A stretch of 64,000 nucleotides of DNA from Hymenolepis diminuta (GCA_900708905.1 CAADRB010000021.1:894258-958257), one strand, 5' to 3'; counted from the first letter of the stretch, positions 1 through 14,246 are shown. The notes: generated by a model from the letters alone, not told the origin. Made by a program: numbers and translations.

Positions 1-3000
1 TCTGTCAATTGGTAAACAAATTAATAACTAAGAAACTGCAGTACAGTTACAAGAGCAATAAGGAAGAGATATACCCTCCCATAAATCGACAAGCTTCAGT
101 TCCATCAGGCGAAAATAAATCAATCAATGATTAGCTAAACCGATTATTCAATTTTAAGGACCTATTGCAAAGAGAAAGGTTAAAAAGTCATCCACATTTA
201 AAACTGCAGATAAATATAAGTTAGCATTTTCCCGTGTCTAAAATGAAAATAGGCATTTGGATATTAGGATACATTTTAATAAAATGCCAAAATACCATCG
301 TATAAAAATTGTACCATTTACTTGGCCAACAATTAGAAAATTTAGTAGTTTCAAATAAAATGGATTTCAAACTACTGAATAATCCTTTGAGATGATATTT
401 AACATCATATCCCCTTCCCATAAAACCATTCCAATAAGAGTTATTGCTTCGTGTCTATCTCTTAAATTTGTTAAATAAAAAAACCTTAATTGGTTTACTT
501 AAATTTTACTTTTCAAATTTCGTTTTCTTTTGGTTAAAACTGCCGCGGATGCTTTTGATATTAGCATCCAATTAAAAGACACCTCTAATTTGATTTGTCA
601 ACTCGGAGCCTATTGCTTCATTAATTAGCTGAGTGATAAGCCAAGCAGCCCCAGTTAAATTTAATCTTAGCAGGAGGAGTGGTTAATGAGGGAAAATTTC
701 AAAATCCCAAAAGTGATTATCTTGTTGGCAGTGAGAGTTAGAAGTGTAAAGAGCGTTGATTTCGAACTCACAGGATGGCTTGAGAACTGGGGCAATTAAA
801 TCTTGCCCTAGGTAAGGACAAATTCGATTCTCCTGAGAGAAAAAAATGCGTTTGAATAATTTTTCCAAAAAAATATATTAATAGGTTTTAATTTTTTAAA
901 TAGTAGAATGGACACTTATTAATAATCCTGAATGATTTAGAAGTTGATGCCCACATAATTGTTCTGGATTAGAACTATTTATGTGGACCGCATTTCGGAC
1001 ATTTAATGATCAGACTCTAGAATGTTATATGGCGTTGATGATCCTGTACCTGCTAATTAGGGATAAATGTTTAAAAAAGACTTCATTAATACCAAATTCA
1101 AAAATTCAGTAAGACTCAATTGTGAGCACTGCCAATACTTAAATGCCTTCGTTAGATGCATCCAATTGCTCATGATTGTAAGAAGATACAGATGAATCGA
1201 AATGGCCTGACCAAACATTCAATATAACTCACTGTTCCACAAGTACTGAATCTCCTCTATGTGAACTCATCGACAAACCCAAGGACTAAATTATAAAAAT
1301 TGAATTTTGGAACAAAATCAGTCCTTTCAGAATTCAAATAAAGTAAGGCACTTAGCATCCTAACTTCATTCCCACTACATCTTCTGCTTCATTCCTTACT
1401 GGACACTTGTTATCCCATGATGAGAACAGGTAAATGTCATTTGAATTAGCATGGAAAATACTAAAAAATAGGCAGTAAATTCCTAGGCATAGTGGAGAAC
1501 TGAAAAATGTTGCCAATAAAGCTCGAAAAAAAATGCTAAAATGTTGGCAAATAAGAAGTGAAAGCGAATGATAACTCCTGGTAAGATTATAGAATTAAAA
1601 AGCGTCAACTGAAAGATAATTATCCGCGTCAAGAATGTATATTTACAACTAAGTAATATGAAATAGGAGGGAATCGATAATAACATAATAATCTTTAATA
1701 TTCATAACAGACCGTCGTAATTTAGCTAGGGCAGAAATTATAATCCAACTCTCTCTCTCCCTTAGATAAGAAAAATGAGAATACCTGGAAAAATCAGCAA
1801 AGAAATAGGAAAAATTGTCATCTAACGCCGCCATAAATCCCCATTTCGCCAAAGAGTACCAGAGTATAAATCGTAATACCTATAATAATTATTTACCTTC
1901 ATTCGTTTAAATGAAGTGACTTCCGTATTAGTCCTATCGAGCTGACGGTATTTTATTAACAAAATTTTTCTTCTTGGCAATAGTTTAAGTAGTAATAAAA
2001 AGGACGTTATGTATTTTAAGGCAGTTTCGCATGGAAGTCCCTGAAGATCTATTGCAAATAATAACTCGTAGATGAACAAGCAAATAACTAACAAGATTAA
2101 CTGTTTTTAACCTGGAGCAAACGATAAGAAATGCTCCAATAAAGCAAGGCAAGATATTTCTTTTCTTATAAACTATTTGTAACAGCGACAAGAAAAGTCA
2201 TTAACGGTCGCCCTAACTAAACCAGAGATTTTTTGCTGACTCTTCAAAAACCCGTCAATAGGGAAACAGTGCAGACATCCTATCAAAAGCGGCCTACCAC
2301 AAAACAACTGGTAAAATGGTGACAAGTGAAAGGTGCCAAGTTGATGTAGAAAAAAACAGGCTTGTGGGTGTTTCCATAACTATTGTGTTTCACGAGATGG
2401 CAAACTAGGACTATCAAAACTGTCAGGAGAAGAGAATAGGACATAATACAACCAGTCTCTTTAGCTTGTTGTGAATTAAAAGCCTGCGAAAAATCATGAA
2501 ACCAGATGTAATAGAACGTGCTAAAGGAAATTGGTATAATCAACGCAAGATGTGGAAGACGAAAGCGAGGTGCTTTAATGATTACGTACTAAAGGCGAGG
2601 CAATGTGACCGTAGCGGGGTGAATTTTTGATCCATTTTCAATATTCGTTTACGTACCTGCTCTCGGTAAATACAGATGCGTCCGTGTTCGTGTCGATTTT
2701 CGATTAACCGAGACGTATTGGGTCATTCTCAGTCCATTGGTTCCTCTTCTTTCCCTTTAAGTATAAATAACTGAAATATGAACTGTACTCTACAGTTCCG
2801 TTCGCACATTTGTCAGTGTTGTTCTGTTATCCAAATGTAAACCTGCTATTCTTTAATTCGATCCATTATAGTACATTAAATTCCATATAAAAATGGAATA
2901 ATAACAAACTCATTAGATTGCATGAAATCATATTTTACTGGAAAGTGAAATGATTATATCCACTGGCTAACATTGGTCAAAAAATGGATAATAAAACAGG

Positions 3001-3284
3001 AACTTTGTAGTTTTTATCTCTTGTCACAATATAAGTGCTCTATTACACTTTCTTTCCCTCCATAGATTTCATGACATTTTAAACCAGTTAGACATTCCTA
3101 TTCTTCAAAAAATCGTCCAAAAATTACTTCTTATCGGTTAGATAATATCTGACAATCGCACTTTAAATAGTTCTATTCCCATGTATTCCTCAAAAGAAAC
3201 ACAGATATCCTAATAAGAATGGCCCTAGTAATATTTTCAAACAATTCATAACAATTTCATAAATGGATTAAGAGATTAACGTAC

Positions 3285-3405
3285 ACGCCTACCGATTCAG
3301 AGATTAATGTATGGCAGGATACATTTGGTGGTGCAGATGGCCAACCTCATTAGTTAATACTTCTCAAGCAGAATGCGAGCTTCTCGTCAACTGAAATGCC
3401 TTTTC
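3285..3405 (+). repeat. SINE-like repeat, diverged partial copy
   Basis: The block gatggccaacctcattagtt near 3340-3360 matches the core seen at 12.1 kb and, in reverse, at 51.5 kb. A rough tRNA-like head lies before it. The copy is old and its edges are uncertain. Confidence 0.4.
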
Positions 3406-6400
3406 GAGTGTTGAAAACATCTTCCATGAACGGACTTGAAAGCTTTTAAGAGACAACTGCATTTTGACCAACACTAAAGATAAACATTTATGCGATCACC
3501 TAAGAAATTATTCGAAATAAATTTAAGGCATGAACCGGAAGTAACCGAAGTCAAATGCTCGCTGATTCAATAAAAAATTCTGAAACTGATCTGCAAAAGT
3601 TACGATAATTCGATCCGAATAAAAATCAGTTTGCAAACAGAACATTGTCTTTAAGAAAGACAATGTGTTTAGTAGATTCTGTCACTGTATTGTTCAGACG
3701 TCACATTTATTGTCCACTCCATTTGGAGATTCAAATAAAAGTCAAATGAATATCCTCTGTACTAACTGATCACTAAGATTTAGCACATTTAGGAAGTTAA
3801 ACAAACCAATGCCATTTCCTTGTGACAACTTAATTAATAGGCTAATTAACTAGGGAAGCACTCAGGAAGCGAGTCACGAGAACTTTAATTCACTTTCGAA
3901 TAATTAATAAGGTGTGAATTCAATTAATTTATTTGGGATTTAATATCCTACTAAGCAACTTTAACAGACGAACTGAACAATTTTTATCAGAATGATTGGC
4001 TAAATAACAGCCAATCCGTAGGACAAAAATTGAAAACTGAATTAGTATTGGATACTACTCATCACAGGTGAATGCATTTCTGCGCGAATAAAAAATCAAT
4101 ACCAGAATTACATAATTTCATTATCCCTAATAAAATTAGCCAATAAAAACGATTTGCGATGAGTCATGCTTTTCCAAGTGCACTGGAAAAAAAACCAAGA
4201 TAAACTGCGAAAATAAACACGTGAAATACAGCCAACTCGGGAAGCCAAAATAATAAATTTTCTAGCCACTAGAAAATCTTGCCCCCAATACAAGTCTCCA
4301 AACATTCGCGAACCTGTGTATGAGGCCGTTATAAGCGTCTTTGCTTTAAGCTCTAGGCACTTCAAGATGTTCCTGCACTCGTAGAAGATGTAAAGGTGAA
4401 AAAAAAAACAATTTAGCAGGATTTAATTTTACCCATCTTGGAAAGGCAAATGACTAACGCTAGTTAACATCTTATTTACATACTCCCAATTATGGACTAA
4501 ATTCGCTCTAACACACACAGTGATTAGCTTTGTTGTCTAATAAATGGATTCACATATCCAACAGTAAAATTAGTTGAATTTCCTTCACCCAGAGGAATGA
4601 TGCCCTATTTTTAAAAAGAAAAATAAAGAAAAGGAACAATGACTGTGAAGTTAATAGTTTGTGCACTCTTCAGTCGGTAAGGAAAGATTTTCGAAATAGA
4701 ATTAGAGATAAGGGGAAAATAACTTGAAATAACTGGCTAATTTATTATAATTTAAGAAGAATGGGTTACTGTTTTCCAGCAGAATTGATTCGTATAATAA
4801 AATGAATAATGAAAGGCGAATTGAAACAAAATAAAAGATAACTGAATTCCGATTATTCTTCTCTTCTAACTCAAATTCCTATAGAGTAATAACAGCCGTG
4901 ACAGCATCCGCGTCCGCGGTTCTGGTATCGAAGGCCATCGTTCCAAGCATGCTGGGAGTTGCTATACAAAATTGGGGTAGCAGAATATCAACTTTTTTAA
5001 TCAGAAGAACTCCAGGAAAACTTCCCTCTATCCAAGGTTAATATTTGAAAACGCTTCAGTTTAATGGACTGATTATTATATTATCTCCAAATCAACTGGT
5101 GCTCCGTATGTTTGCTTTAAAAGATCTGAATGACCAATAAATATGATTTTGTTGGGAAAGAATTCAGTATTTGAGATATTTACAGATAGAAAATCCTGAG
5201 ATTATAACCATAATTAACAAATTTCAAAGACGATTATAGTTTATATATGGAAGATTAAATCAGAAAAAAAGTATAAAGAAAATGCCTAATCAAAACAAAG
5301 GGAAGAAAATTATAAAACTAGATTATCATTGCAAAATGAAAACCAATTCCTAGTGAAAAATAATTACGTCGTATGAGGATATTATGTGAAAATTACTGAT
5401 CCTTTTGTCTTATTTCTCTTCTCCCAAAGTCCAAATTGTGCAAAAGATCAACATTATATTAGATGAAATTAATAAATAAAACTAGGTATGATCAGAATTT
5501 ATTATTTATCACTCACAAAGGGACAAAAAGCTATGTTTTCATCGCGAGAAAGGTACTGAATTAAGAGAGTAGTAAAGCAGTCAGATATTGGTTAAGAGAG
5601 AAGCAGAAAATAAGGTCTGTGTATTAGTAAAGTCCAACACAATTTGAACTTCGGATTCACTTTTCACTCCTTTTTTGTTTCTTGATTACAGTCCACGACT
5701 TCATGTTCTAATATTTTCCTTCCCAAATTTCGGGATTTCTCCCCTGTTGACTGAGTGAATTCATATTCGCAGTGTCCAGAGCCCATTGATTAACTTATCG
5801 GCCGATGAAGCGCTTTAGATGCATTCTTCTAATGGCCGACATGCTAGCAAGACAATAAACACTAGCATGCCTTTAACACAGCAGAGTTCACTGGAGTTCA
5901 GTCAAGGTGAATTTTATTATCAGAATATTCATCCAAAAAAGCGCCGGAAAGTTGGGAAATTAGAACTGAATATTTTAGAAGAAAAAATATGCATTTTGTC
6001 TAAAAAATTTTCTGCTATCGATATCTTATTAAGAAAAACTTTCATACTGTAAAAAAGAAGACAAAAAACAAGGTTATTTAAAATCAATTATGTTAACAAG
6101 GACTGGCAGAGACATCACATATTAGACTTCTAATTAGAAGTAATATTTGCGCGTGTGAAATGGTCGCTTTGGATATAAACATACGCACACAAGAGAAAGG
6201 TGAGCTGGATAGCCGATGAGGGGTCGACATCAATAAGCATCGCGTCGTTTGGTAAATGAGGGTCCATTAAGGGAAATGGAAATCCTTTTTACCGGAAATT
6301 GGAAAACAACAAACTTTTCGAAAGGAAAAAGAAAGGAAATACTAAAATTTTAGTGCTTACTTTTACCAAGTAGTCATTATTTTCAAAAATCTATCTGAGT

Positions 6401-9269
6401 TTATCAAACATCTAGTAACAAAGAACGAGTAAGGTGGCAAAAGGTCATTCTTTTTAATTTTTTAAGCTTCCAATTATCCGATCTAATGACTTTATTCCCA
6501 ATCTGCAAAATACGTTGTCATAGTTTACTTATTGATTCTTATCCGTTTTATCGCCTTCTTCACAAAGTTAAGTATATGGCTCATCCCCTCGATCCTTAGA
6601 TAGCTTATCGGTTTTCCCCGCTACCTGTGTTATGAGTTATACTTCCTACTTAATCATAATTTTAGCCTTCTAGAGACAAATTTAGTCCTTACTCTCTACT
6701 CCTCCATAGTTCAAATTATCATAACCCATAGCAAGGCATAAACTTTTCCAATTTTTCACTGTGGAAGGGCAACTGAAATCAATTAATGAAAACTACACAA
6801 ATGATAAGGGAATTGAAAAGATGCTGAGACCAGAATTGATATAGCCTGGTCTAACAAATGTTCTGTCATCGATTGTACCATTCCTGTTTAGTGATGGGGC
6901 AATTCGAGTAGTTGAAAGGGACATTAGCTGAATTTGTTTTCTTTATCTTCCATTGGTTATCTTATAAGCAAGAGTTGCTCCTAACTAAACAGTTTCTCTT
7001 TATTGAAGAAAATGATACAATTACTTAATGTATAATTTTTCAAAACATGGACATATCACTTCTATCTAATAAATGACGAATGGGCAAGTGCATAAATGAC
7101 AAAATGTGTATCTTTGTCTATTAAGTCGAAAATTTTAAAAGTGAAGTGAAAACAAAGTGAGAAAGAAAAGTGGTATTATGAAAAGTGCAAACTGCCAACG
7201 TTTATGAATGCACAACATTAAGAAATGACATTGTACTTCTTCCATAAATATTCTAAAAATTGCAGGTAATTATAATTTTTTCAATAATGTTTTAGGAAAT
7301 TTCTTTTATGAAAAGACAATAGGCAAATAATAAGTGAAAACGCCAAGTACGGCGCAGGTCAACCGTGATTGGTTGGCTAATTTAGACCAATTGTAATCGT
7401 CCAATGAAGGACACCGCATGTTAAAGTTCAGCAGATTCAAGTAGGAAAAATAAGATTTTAAAGTACATTTAAAACGAGAAAATTTCCAAAACGGCTTAGC
7501 AATAACCGAGACAATTTTACGAAACAGATTTGCGGCATGAAAAAGACTTCAGAAAGACAGTCCGAAAAACCGGAAATGGACGTAATGGAATAACTTTTAA
7601 GGAAGCAGGAAATTAATTTGGGACTTTAAAATTAAATCATGAAGGATAAATTTCTCTTAATGTACGATTAAAAAATTATTATAATGTTTAACCAAACCCA
7701 TCAAAGGTTTATCTTAGGCGATTTACAATAAGTTTTCACATTATCTATACAAATAGTTTGGCATACTGTCACAACACGAGTTATGATTGGTGCATTTAGA
7801 CCAATGGGAAGCATTATATTTTAAATTAAAAATCTTTGACTTTGGGAGCTATGACAAAATTAAAATCAAAGCTTATAAATCACATTTTGTTAAAACTTGA
7901 AAAATTCCCATTAAAACTTCAAACAAGGTTTCCTGATTGGCACAGTTTTTTTCAATCTTATGACTTATGGAACACAGGACAATTGCAACACTATTATATT
8001 TTTTCAAAGCTAATCTGAACAAAACCATTTCCAGGGTAACACAAGTGAAGTCGTCAAAAGAAAAATCTATCTTTTCTTTAAAACAAAGCCAATTCTAGTC
8101 TTATTAAATATTTTTCCTTGGCGAAATTAATATTTTATTTTATATTTTCATTTTATTGAAATATCGACCAATTCTTAAACAAATACAACTTACATAGTTC
8201 GAAATGAACAGTAATAAGTTTTCGTTATAACAACGAGAACTCGTGTTTTCCTTCTTGCGATGGAGATATCGACTTGTAAATAGAAAAATAGAGGCGATCA
8301 ATACAAATCAAAGGCTAGTTCAACTTGTCTGCATTTGGATGATAAGAATCGTATCAAAAAGACGAGATACTTCCGATTGTCACCATGTAACTTGTCATTA
8401 AATTTCTCTTAAACTGATCTCCTACAAAATCAACATTCTTGGAATTTGAGAAAACTCCCAAAAAGAAAATTATCATATTCGGTAATAACTGCTATTCTAA
8501 ACAGAACTCCAGAACACAACGAGATATCTGAACTCGACCTTCAAGTCCAAAGTCTAACCACAAAATTCAAAAGCCTTCCATTTCATTAGGGACATCTGTA
8601 TATTGGGAACATTTTAATCAAGACGAACCTTATCCCTGAATAAGGTTATTTTGATGTGACCGTAAAAAAAATTTTTAATCGTAAAAAATTTCATTTTTTA
8701 ATGAAAATTTATGATAATTAGATACGGATAATTGTTATATTTTAAACAAGTGAATTAAAATTTGATACAATTGCCTGTTTATCTTATTCAATTAAATAAA
8801 AAAAAAACATGAATCATCTATGAGAGGGCGAACAAGGGGTTCTAAGAGGCCGAAAATTTGTTAGAAATGCTAATTCTAAATGTGCGCACAATCAACACAG
8901 ACATGGAAGGAAACAAATTAGAAGCAGTACAGATGTAAAAAAACAAGCTTGGCATCGTGCACATTAGACACCTCCTTTTCCCTTCACGAGGGGGAGTATA
9001 AGGCGTGTGAAATGCTAATTAGGGGAAGTTGATAGTGTAACCATCAACAGAATCAGAGGCAGTTTCATCACTAAGAGGTTTATAATTTACACCAATTCAA
9101 CAACAGCTTGTAAGAATTTGAACAGGAATATAATGGATAAGTCAGTTATTCAATTAGTCTTAATTTAGGCCATTTAAAATGAAAGTATTCACAGTGCGAT
9201 ACAGTCTGACTGGTTATCCACAAATCTTTCACTGAAATAAAATACATATATTGATTAACAGATTACAGT

Positions 9270-9465
9270 AAGGAATGCGTGCATCGGCGGTGCACTTCTG
9301 CCAAGTCAGAGGTCATGAGATTGATGCTCATCAGCAAAAAAACAGGTGATGTGGATAAGGCTAGCCAATAAGAGTGATGATAGAAAGCGAGTTTTTCATA
9401 AGGGCATCTGTAGGATAACTTCTCGCTCAACCCAAGGGAAGTGTTTATAGTAATTTCCGTAATGG
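9270..9465 (+). repeat. SINE-like repeat copy
   Basis: It has a tRNA-like head (ggcggtgcac, then aagtcagaggtcatgagatt), the core gtgatgtggat and a tail containing ctcaacccaagggaagtg. The same order of blocks is seen at 12.03-12.26 kb and, on the other strand, at 55.56-55.72 kb. The head resembles pol III A and B boxes but is degenerate. Confidence 0.5.
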
Positions 9466-11640
9466 GCTTGTGTAGTAATTTTGTTTAAAATTGACTTGAA
9501 ATCTAATGATTACGCTTTCCAAAACCCATATCTTCCTTCTTAGATGCAGTTATCAAGTAAGAAAATATTTCCTCTACCTCGACCGGTTTCCACTCACAAA
9601 TGTTTCAAGGTTTTGATTACACCGTAAATTTGAAAAGAGAGTTGGCTAGCAGTATCTGTCCTCAATGAGATAATAACCTAGATAGAATATCAGATCGATT
9701 GAATTCTAACTTTCGTGGAATTTAGAATAAGAAAAAGAACATTGAAATGGAGATTTCTAACTTGTGACATCTATGAAAAGATTTCGTCAAGTTAGACAAA
9801 GAACATTTGAGCAGTAGACGAAAAGGATCTTCGCTTTCGAATATCAACACAAAAAAGGAAGTGAGGAGACCTTTTCATTCCGAAGTTTAACTATGTTTTG
9901 GGAAATGTGGTGATCGCATAAGTGTCCGCGTCATCTGATAAATGGGTTCTACGCGACCTCCCACATCGACCAATGATGGTATGCAGAAGTACAATCGAAT
10001 AAGAATTTAGAAATCAAAAGATTATTCTTATATGGGCTGGAAGGTACCCTGTTTCGATGAGAACTGAGGAATAAGTGTCTTTCGATTCGAATGACGACAA
10101 AATAAACTAAACTAAAGAAATAAGATGAGATCAGTAAATAACAAAGCATATCAGGAAGGATGAAAATTATAATTTAGAGGTCAATTGAACATGTACCAAT
10201 TATATTATTGATTCAAAGGGCGATAAAAGACGCTTTTTTGAATAATAATGCTGATATACGAAAATTGTTTTGAATGAAATACGCACATTTGTATCACATC
10301 TGGGTTAAAAAGACTGGGCAAAATGTGGAACATCAGAATATGCATTGTAATTTTGGAATGAAATAAAACTGAAATTAAAATTAAAATATTGGTGTGAATA
10401 GACAAAAACTTCTCGATTAAAGTCTGATCAAATTAAAATTTCTCAAAATTTTGAAATGAAAAGGAATTGAAAATAGAGTAAGGTATCCCCAACCCTTGCT
10501 ACTGATGATTGGTACTTGGGATTGTTTTAACTTGCCTTCTGAACATTAATCAGTTGTCCGCTTTCTTGAGCCCAAGATAAAGAAAATATTACAGTTACTA
10601 ACAGAGTAAACTTCTCAATTTTATTAACCTCTCTTTCTAAAAAATCTGCATAGAACCTTACTAATTTTTAATATCTATGGGAATGATCGAATAATTGGGT
10701 TGAAAGACAGCTACTTCACGTATCATGTGCATTTAAACCCTGTGATCTCTGATTCAGTTGATATACAAATCTCATCTATTTATAACAAAATGTTATAAAT
10801 ACTTGCAACTGTTTATGTGTAATCTGGTATCTCTAAGATTAACACATAAAAAACATACCTACTGTATGGCTATACATGTTTGCTACTAAATACTTTTGAA
10901 ATAAAGGACCAAATTACATGTGCGTTACTTCTGATAAAGTTATAGATGCCTTCCATAATGTTCGAGCTTTCCATACCTAAAGAGCATTAAAATAATAAGA
11001 GGTAAATAAAGAGATTCACATAATCGAGAAGTGTTTAAATGTTTTTTTTGCTATGGATTCAAACAAAAGCATTCAAACTATACTATACACTAATAATTCG
11101 TGGATAAAATGACGGAGTTACACTAGACATACAAAGGAATTAATTACCAAATATGTACTAAGAAATAAATAATTGAAACGAATAAATGAAAGTTAATACT
11201 GATAATACTGGTTACACCTTCAATTGATCCCTAGACAATGCATTTTAAGAGATAATAGAAGTATGTGTAGAGTACCTGAAAAGTAACTTCTTATGAAGAT
11301 CTTCAAAAACGTGCCACTATGATATACGAGAAAAAGAATGACAATAGATCATTACAGAAGTACATGCTTAAATTGATGCAAAAACCATTCAGAAATGACA
11401 CGTAAAACTCAAGTCTGCAAGTCCCTTAGTAGAACTAGGATTTTTGTGAAACAGCATGCTTCCTGTGATAAACAACCGAATGGAGGGACAGAGAGAGGAG
11501 TTATACATCACAAGACACGGAAATTTGGGAATGGAAAATGGGTGATGGCGGTAAAATAGGACAGAAGTTCCCTTCAAAAGAAAGAGAATGCATGAATGCC
11601 TGGATGTGTGTGGGTAGTAGTAAGTGTAGACATCTTCCCA

Positions 11641-11820
11641 GTCCCTCGTGAATGACTCATATGTACATACACCCACTACAGCTGCACCCGGGACGAGCGG
11701 GCTGATGATGCCAATAGCGATTTGCGCACGCACATATGACCAAGCGGGTGGGTACCAACCTGGCTAGCTGCCTGTCTCCTCGGTCGTGGGAACGGGAGAC
11801 CAATTCACACAGCGCCGAAA
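11641..11820. other. GC- and CpG-rich islet, no gene assigned
   Basis: This stretch is visibly richer in G, C and CpG (more than a dozen CpG by eye) than its surroundings. Two minus-strand open frames cross it, but neither resembles a known protein or has a convincing splice context. It could be a promoter-like element, an old insertion, or part of an unrecognised exon. Confidence 0.3.
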
Positions 11821-12029
11821 ATGAAAGAATACGGTCTGCATCATATAAGCAATTAATTCCCAATCAATGTGGACGTCTACTGATGGTACACTGAGGTCAC
11901 GCATTTGATAACCATCCATAAGAATATAAAAACAAACACTATTTAAAAATAACCAAGAGAAAGGAAGGAGAGCATGAGTTTCCTATTTGTGAAGGTTAGA
12001 ATACAACTTCTCTTCTCAAGATGAGTGAT

Positions 12030-12255
12030 AGAGAGTACATTGATCAATGTGTACATCTGCTAAGAGGTCATGAAGTCGATGCTAATCAGTGTACATCAAG
12101 TGATGTGGATGGCCAGCCGCACTAGTAAAATCTGATCAACAAAAGGAATGATAGTAAGCGATCTTTTTATCAGATCGGCCCCAAAATATCTCCCTACTAT
12201 CCAGTAATTATTGGCAATACATTCCTCAATAGACTTGGGCAGTTTCCCTATGAGT
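12030..12255 (+). repeat. SINE-like repeat copy
   Basis: It contains ctaagaggtcatgaagtcga, then gtgatgtggatggccagccg, then actagt, the same block order as at 9.27 kb. The core also matches the reverse complement of the copy inside POLR1B intron 17. Edges are approximate. Confidence 0.5.
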
Positions 12256-12922
12256 GGTTTAAGGTTAACTGTATCTCATTCGCTTCAATGTGAAAGCAGA
12301 CGTATTCTCTAGTTCAGCACAAAATAAATGATAAATGAAGATTAGCATAGGAAAACTTAACACCTTATGAGAGAAATGAAATGCAATAACCGGGCGCACT
12401 GATTAAAAATGATCAAAAAGAGTGATAGCAAAGTCTCCTTTTGAAGAGACTCAACTAGAAGAGGATAATAAACCATTAAAAAGAAAGAACATGAATGAAA
12501 TGAAACAAGAACTAAACTTAATATTAATTTGCGATGTTCGCAGAAAGTGAACAACCAAATAAATGGTCTGAAAGTCTGTATGAATGTTATTCATCTTTTA
12601 ACGTCTAACCAGTAAATAATCTATTCGATCATAGTACCATTAATGTGACAGATTCACTGAACAAAACGAACACTTGTGGAAACCAATCTAAAGTGAAGTC
12701 CTTTTAACAATTCACTGAGAAACGTTAGCGATGGTTGCTGGTCCCGGTTAATTACAAACAGGTGATTTCGACCAACGCCACTAAAATACCTAGAGCCTTG
12801 ACTTTTTTATGATATCGGTGATAAGAACTTATTAAGGATAATAACAAAAAGTTAATTAATAAAATTTCTGCAGGAAAACAATAAAGCAAAAGACATAAAT
12901 GTATAGAAAACTGAACACTCAC

Positions 12923-13796
12923 ATGAAGGCCTACGGAGATAGGCCGATCGGATGTAAGAGCCGAAGGAGAGGATTTAAGTCCCAATTTAGATTCCAACTG
13001 TTCAATTTGTGCGCATTTTGAGGAGAGTTCCTTTTGAAGACGGTGTTTTTCCTTAATCAATTGAGCAGCAACCATCCGTTGTCGCTGGCAGAGAGCATTC
13101 TGATGGGCATAACTATCCGTGACTTTTTTCAACTCCTTTTGAAGACATTTGTTTTGATTCCGCTCACTCTCCAGCTGTAATGAAGGAGATTAAGTAAGAG
13201 GGTAGAAATGACAAACCTCAATTTGCAGTTTTTCCCGTTCTTTTTCGAGCATAGCTACAACATCATCTCCCTGTGCAGCTTCTCGTTCAAGCCTCTTTCG
13301 TTCCTCTTCAAAGGAGGCACAAAGTCCAGCATATCTCTGATCAGCAGCTTGTAACTGTTCACGGTAAAATGCATGAGAACGCCGCTGATTTTCAATCAAC
13401 CCCTCAAGATTAATTCCTTTGCCGTCAAGAAAACCCTGACACATATTTCGGTTGACTGAGGGAGTAGATGTGCGTACTAAGTGGAAATCCCTTTGAAGAG
13501 CAAGAATAGGGTCATCAAGATCAATATCGAATGTCTTGTCAATAAAATATCGACGTCGATTTGCCTCATCGACAAGAAGGAAACTTTGTTCACACTAGAG
13601 TTGTATTAATAAATTAAATATTATACTTGTAAAGAAGCAATAATAATATCCCTTGCTTCAACGTCCGCTTGTAAGCCAGCAAGCATATGTACAAGTTCCT
13701 CGTGGCTCAGCTATTCCGGTTAACGTAAAAAAATCAGACATAACTTACATTAGAAGGAGAATTTCCTCGATCCAAGGTTTTGTTTTCTTCAACCAT
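12923..13796 (-). CDS. CTTNBP2: Cortactin-binding protein 2 family protein, 5' exons only
   Basis: Four exons (13796-13749, 13710-13627, 13594-13217, 13174-12923) join in phase 0 and give 254 residues with no stop. The introns are 38, 32 and 42 bases. The product starts MVEENKTLDRG. A family signature follows: LSHEEL at about residue 17, then VEARDIIIASLQ, and DLDDPILALQRDF near residue 63, closely like human CTTNBP2 (SKSELRMLL, LEARDLVIEAL, NLNDPFLALQRDY). After it comes a long coiled coil with a run like CTTNBP2 'ARLEEERGKNKQ'. Vertebrate members bind cortactin and the striatin-PP2A (STRIPAK) complex and act on the actin cytoskeleton. The last exon ends at a donor (gtgagt), so the C-terminal, probably disordered, part lies further left and was not found. 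The symbol is family level; CTTNBP2NL is equally possible. Confidence 0.8.
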
Positions 13797-14246
13797 ATTT
13801 ATTACAATATTAAAAACAATCCACTTTTATGGGAGAGGAAATATCAATATAGGACTTTCGAATAAGCATAATAAGCATAAGAAGAAACTGTTTTGCAAGA
13901 TTGCGAGAATCCATCATCAATTAACATAGCATAATCAAACAATATGTCCTTCGATTAATATAGTACCTTATTCGCCAGCTAATATTATGACTAATGTGCA
14001 AAAATTTTAATGCAAATAATTCATTAATTTTATTAACCTAAATGTACATTTCTTTTGTTGAACTGAATTAATTTTTTAATCCTTTAAGTAAGCAGAAGAA
14101 TATTTTTGTCTTTCATAAAATGTGTCCACCATATGAGATTTACATTGTATACGCAAAGTAAGTGCATGTTCTTCCTTGAATTCATGTTACTTTGATTTTG
14201 TATTGAGGTCAAATGTGTCCTTGACTTCACAGCCTTATTTCTCAGT
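13797..14246. promoter_or_regulatory. Shared upstream region of CTTNBP2-like gene and DARS2
   Basis: These 450 AT-rich bases separate two divergent start codons. Both genes must initiate here or close by, so it probably acts as a bidirectional promoter. I see no clear TATA or other core motif that fixes either start. Confidence 0.5.

Larger units (their letters stand above)
1..12922. other. Gene-poor stretch before the CTTNBP2-like exons
   Basis: I see no convincing coding exon here on either strand. The open frames are short, AT-rich and hydrophobic, as expected by chance at this base composition. Three SINE-like copies are listed separately. Patches richer in GC and CpG occur near 2560-2760, 4890-4960 and 11641-11820. 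Because the neighbouring minus-strand gene ends at a good splice donor at 12922, part of this stretch is probably a long intron plus unseen 3' exons of that gene. That is inference. Confidence 0.5.

Noticed and set aside
5819..6052. Open frame with a PKKRRKV stretch resembling a nuclear localisation signal
   Set aside because: The frame is short and AT-rich, has no clear partner exons and opens directly after a stop. Its length is expected by chance here, and the basic run comes from an A-rich stretch.
11389..11863. Two overlapping minus-strand open frames across the CpG-rich islet
   Set aside because: Neither resembles a known protein; the Cys/Arg-rich translation follows from the local GC content, and no splice or start context supports them.
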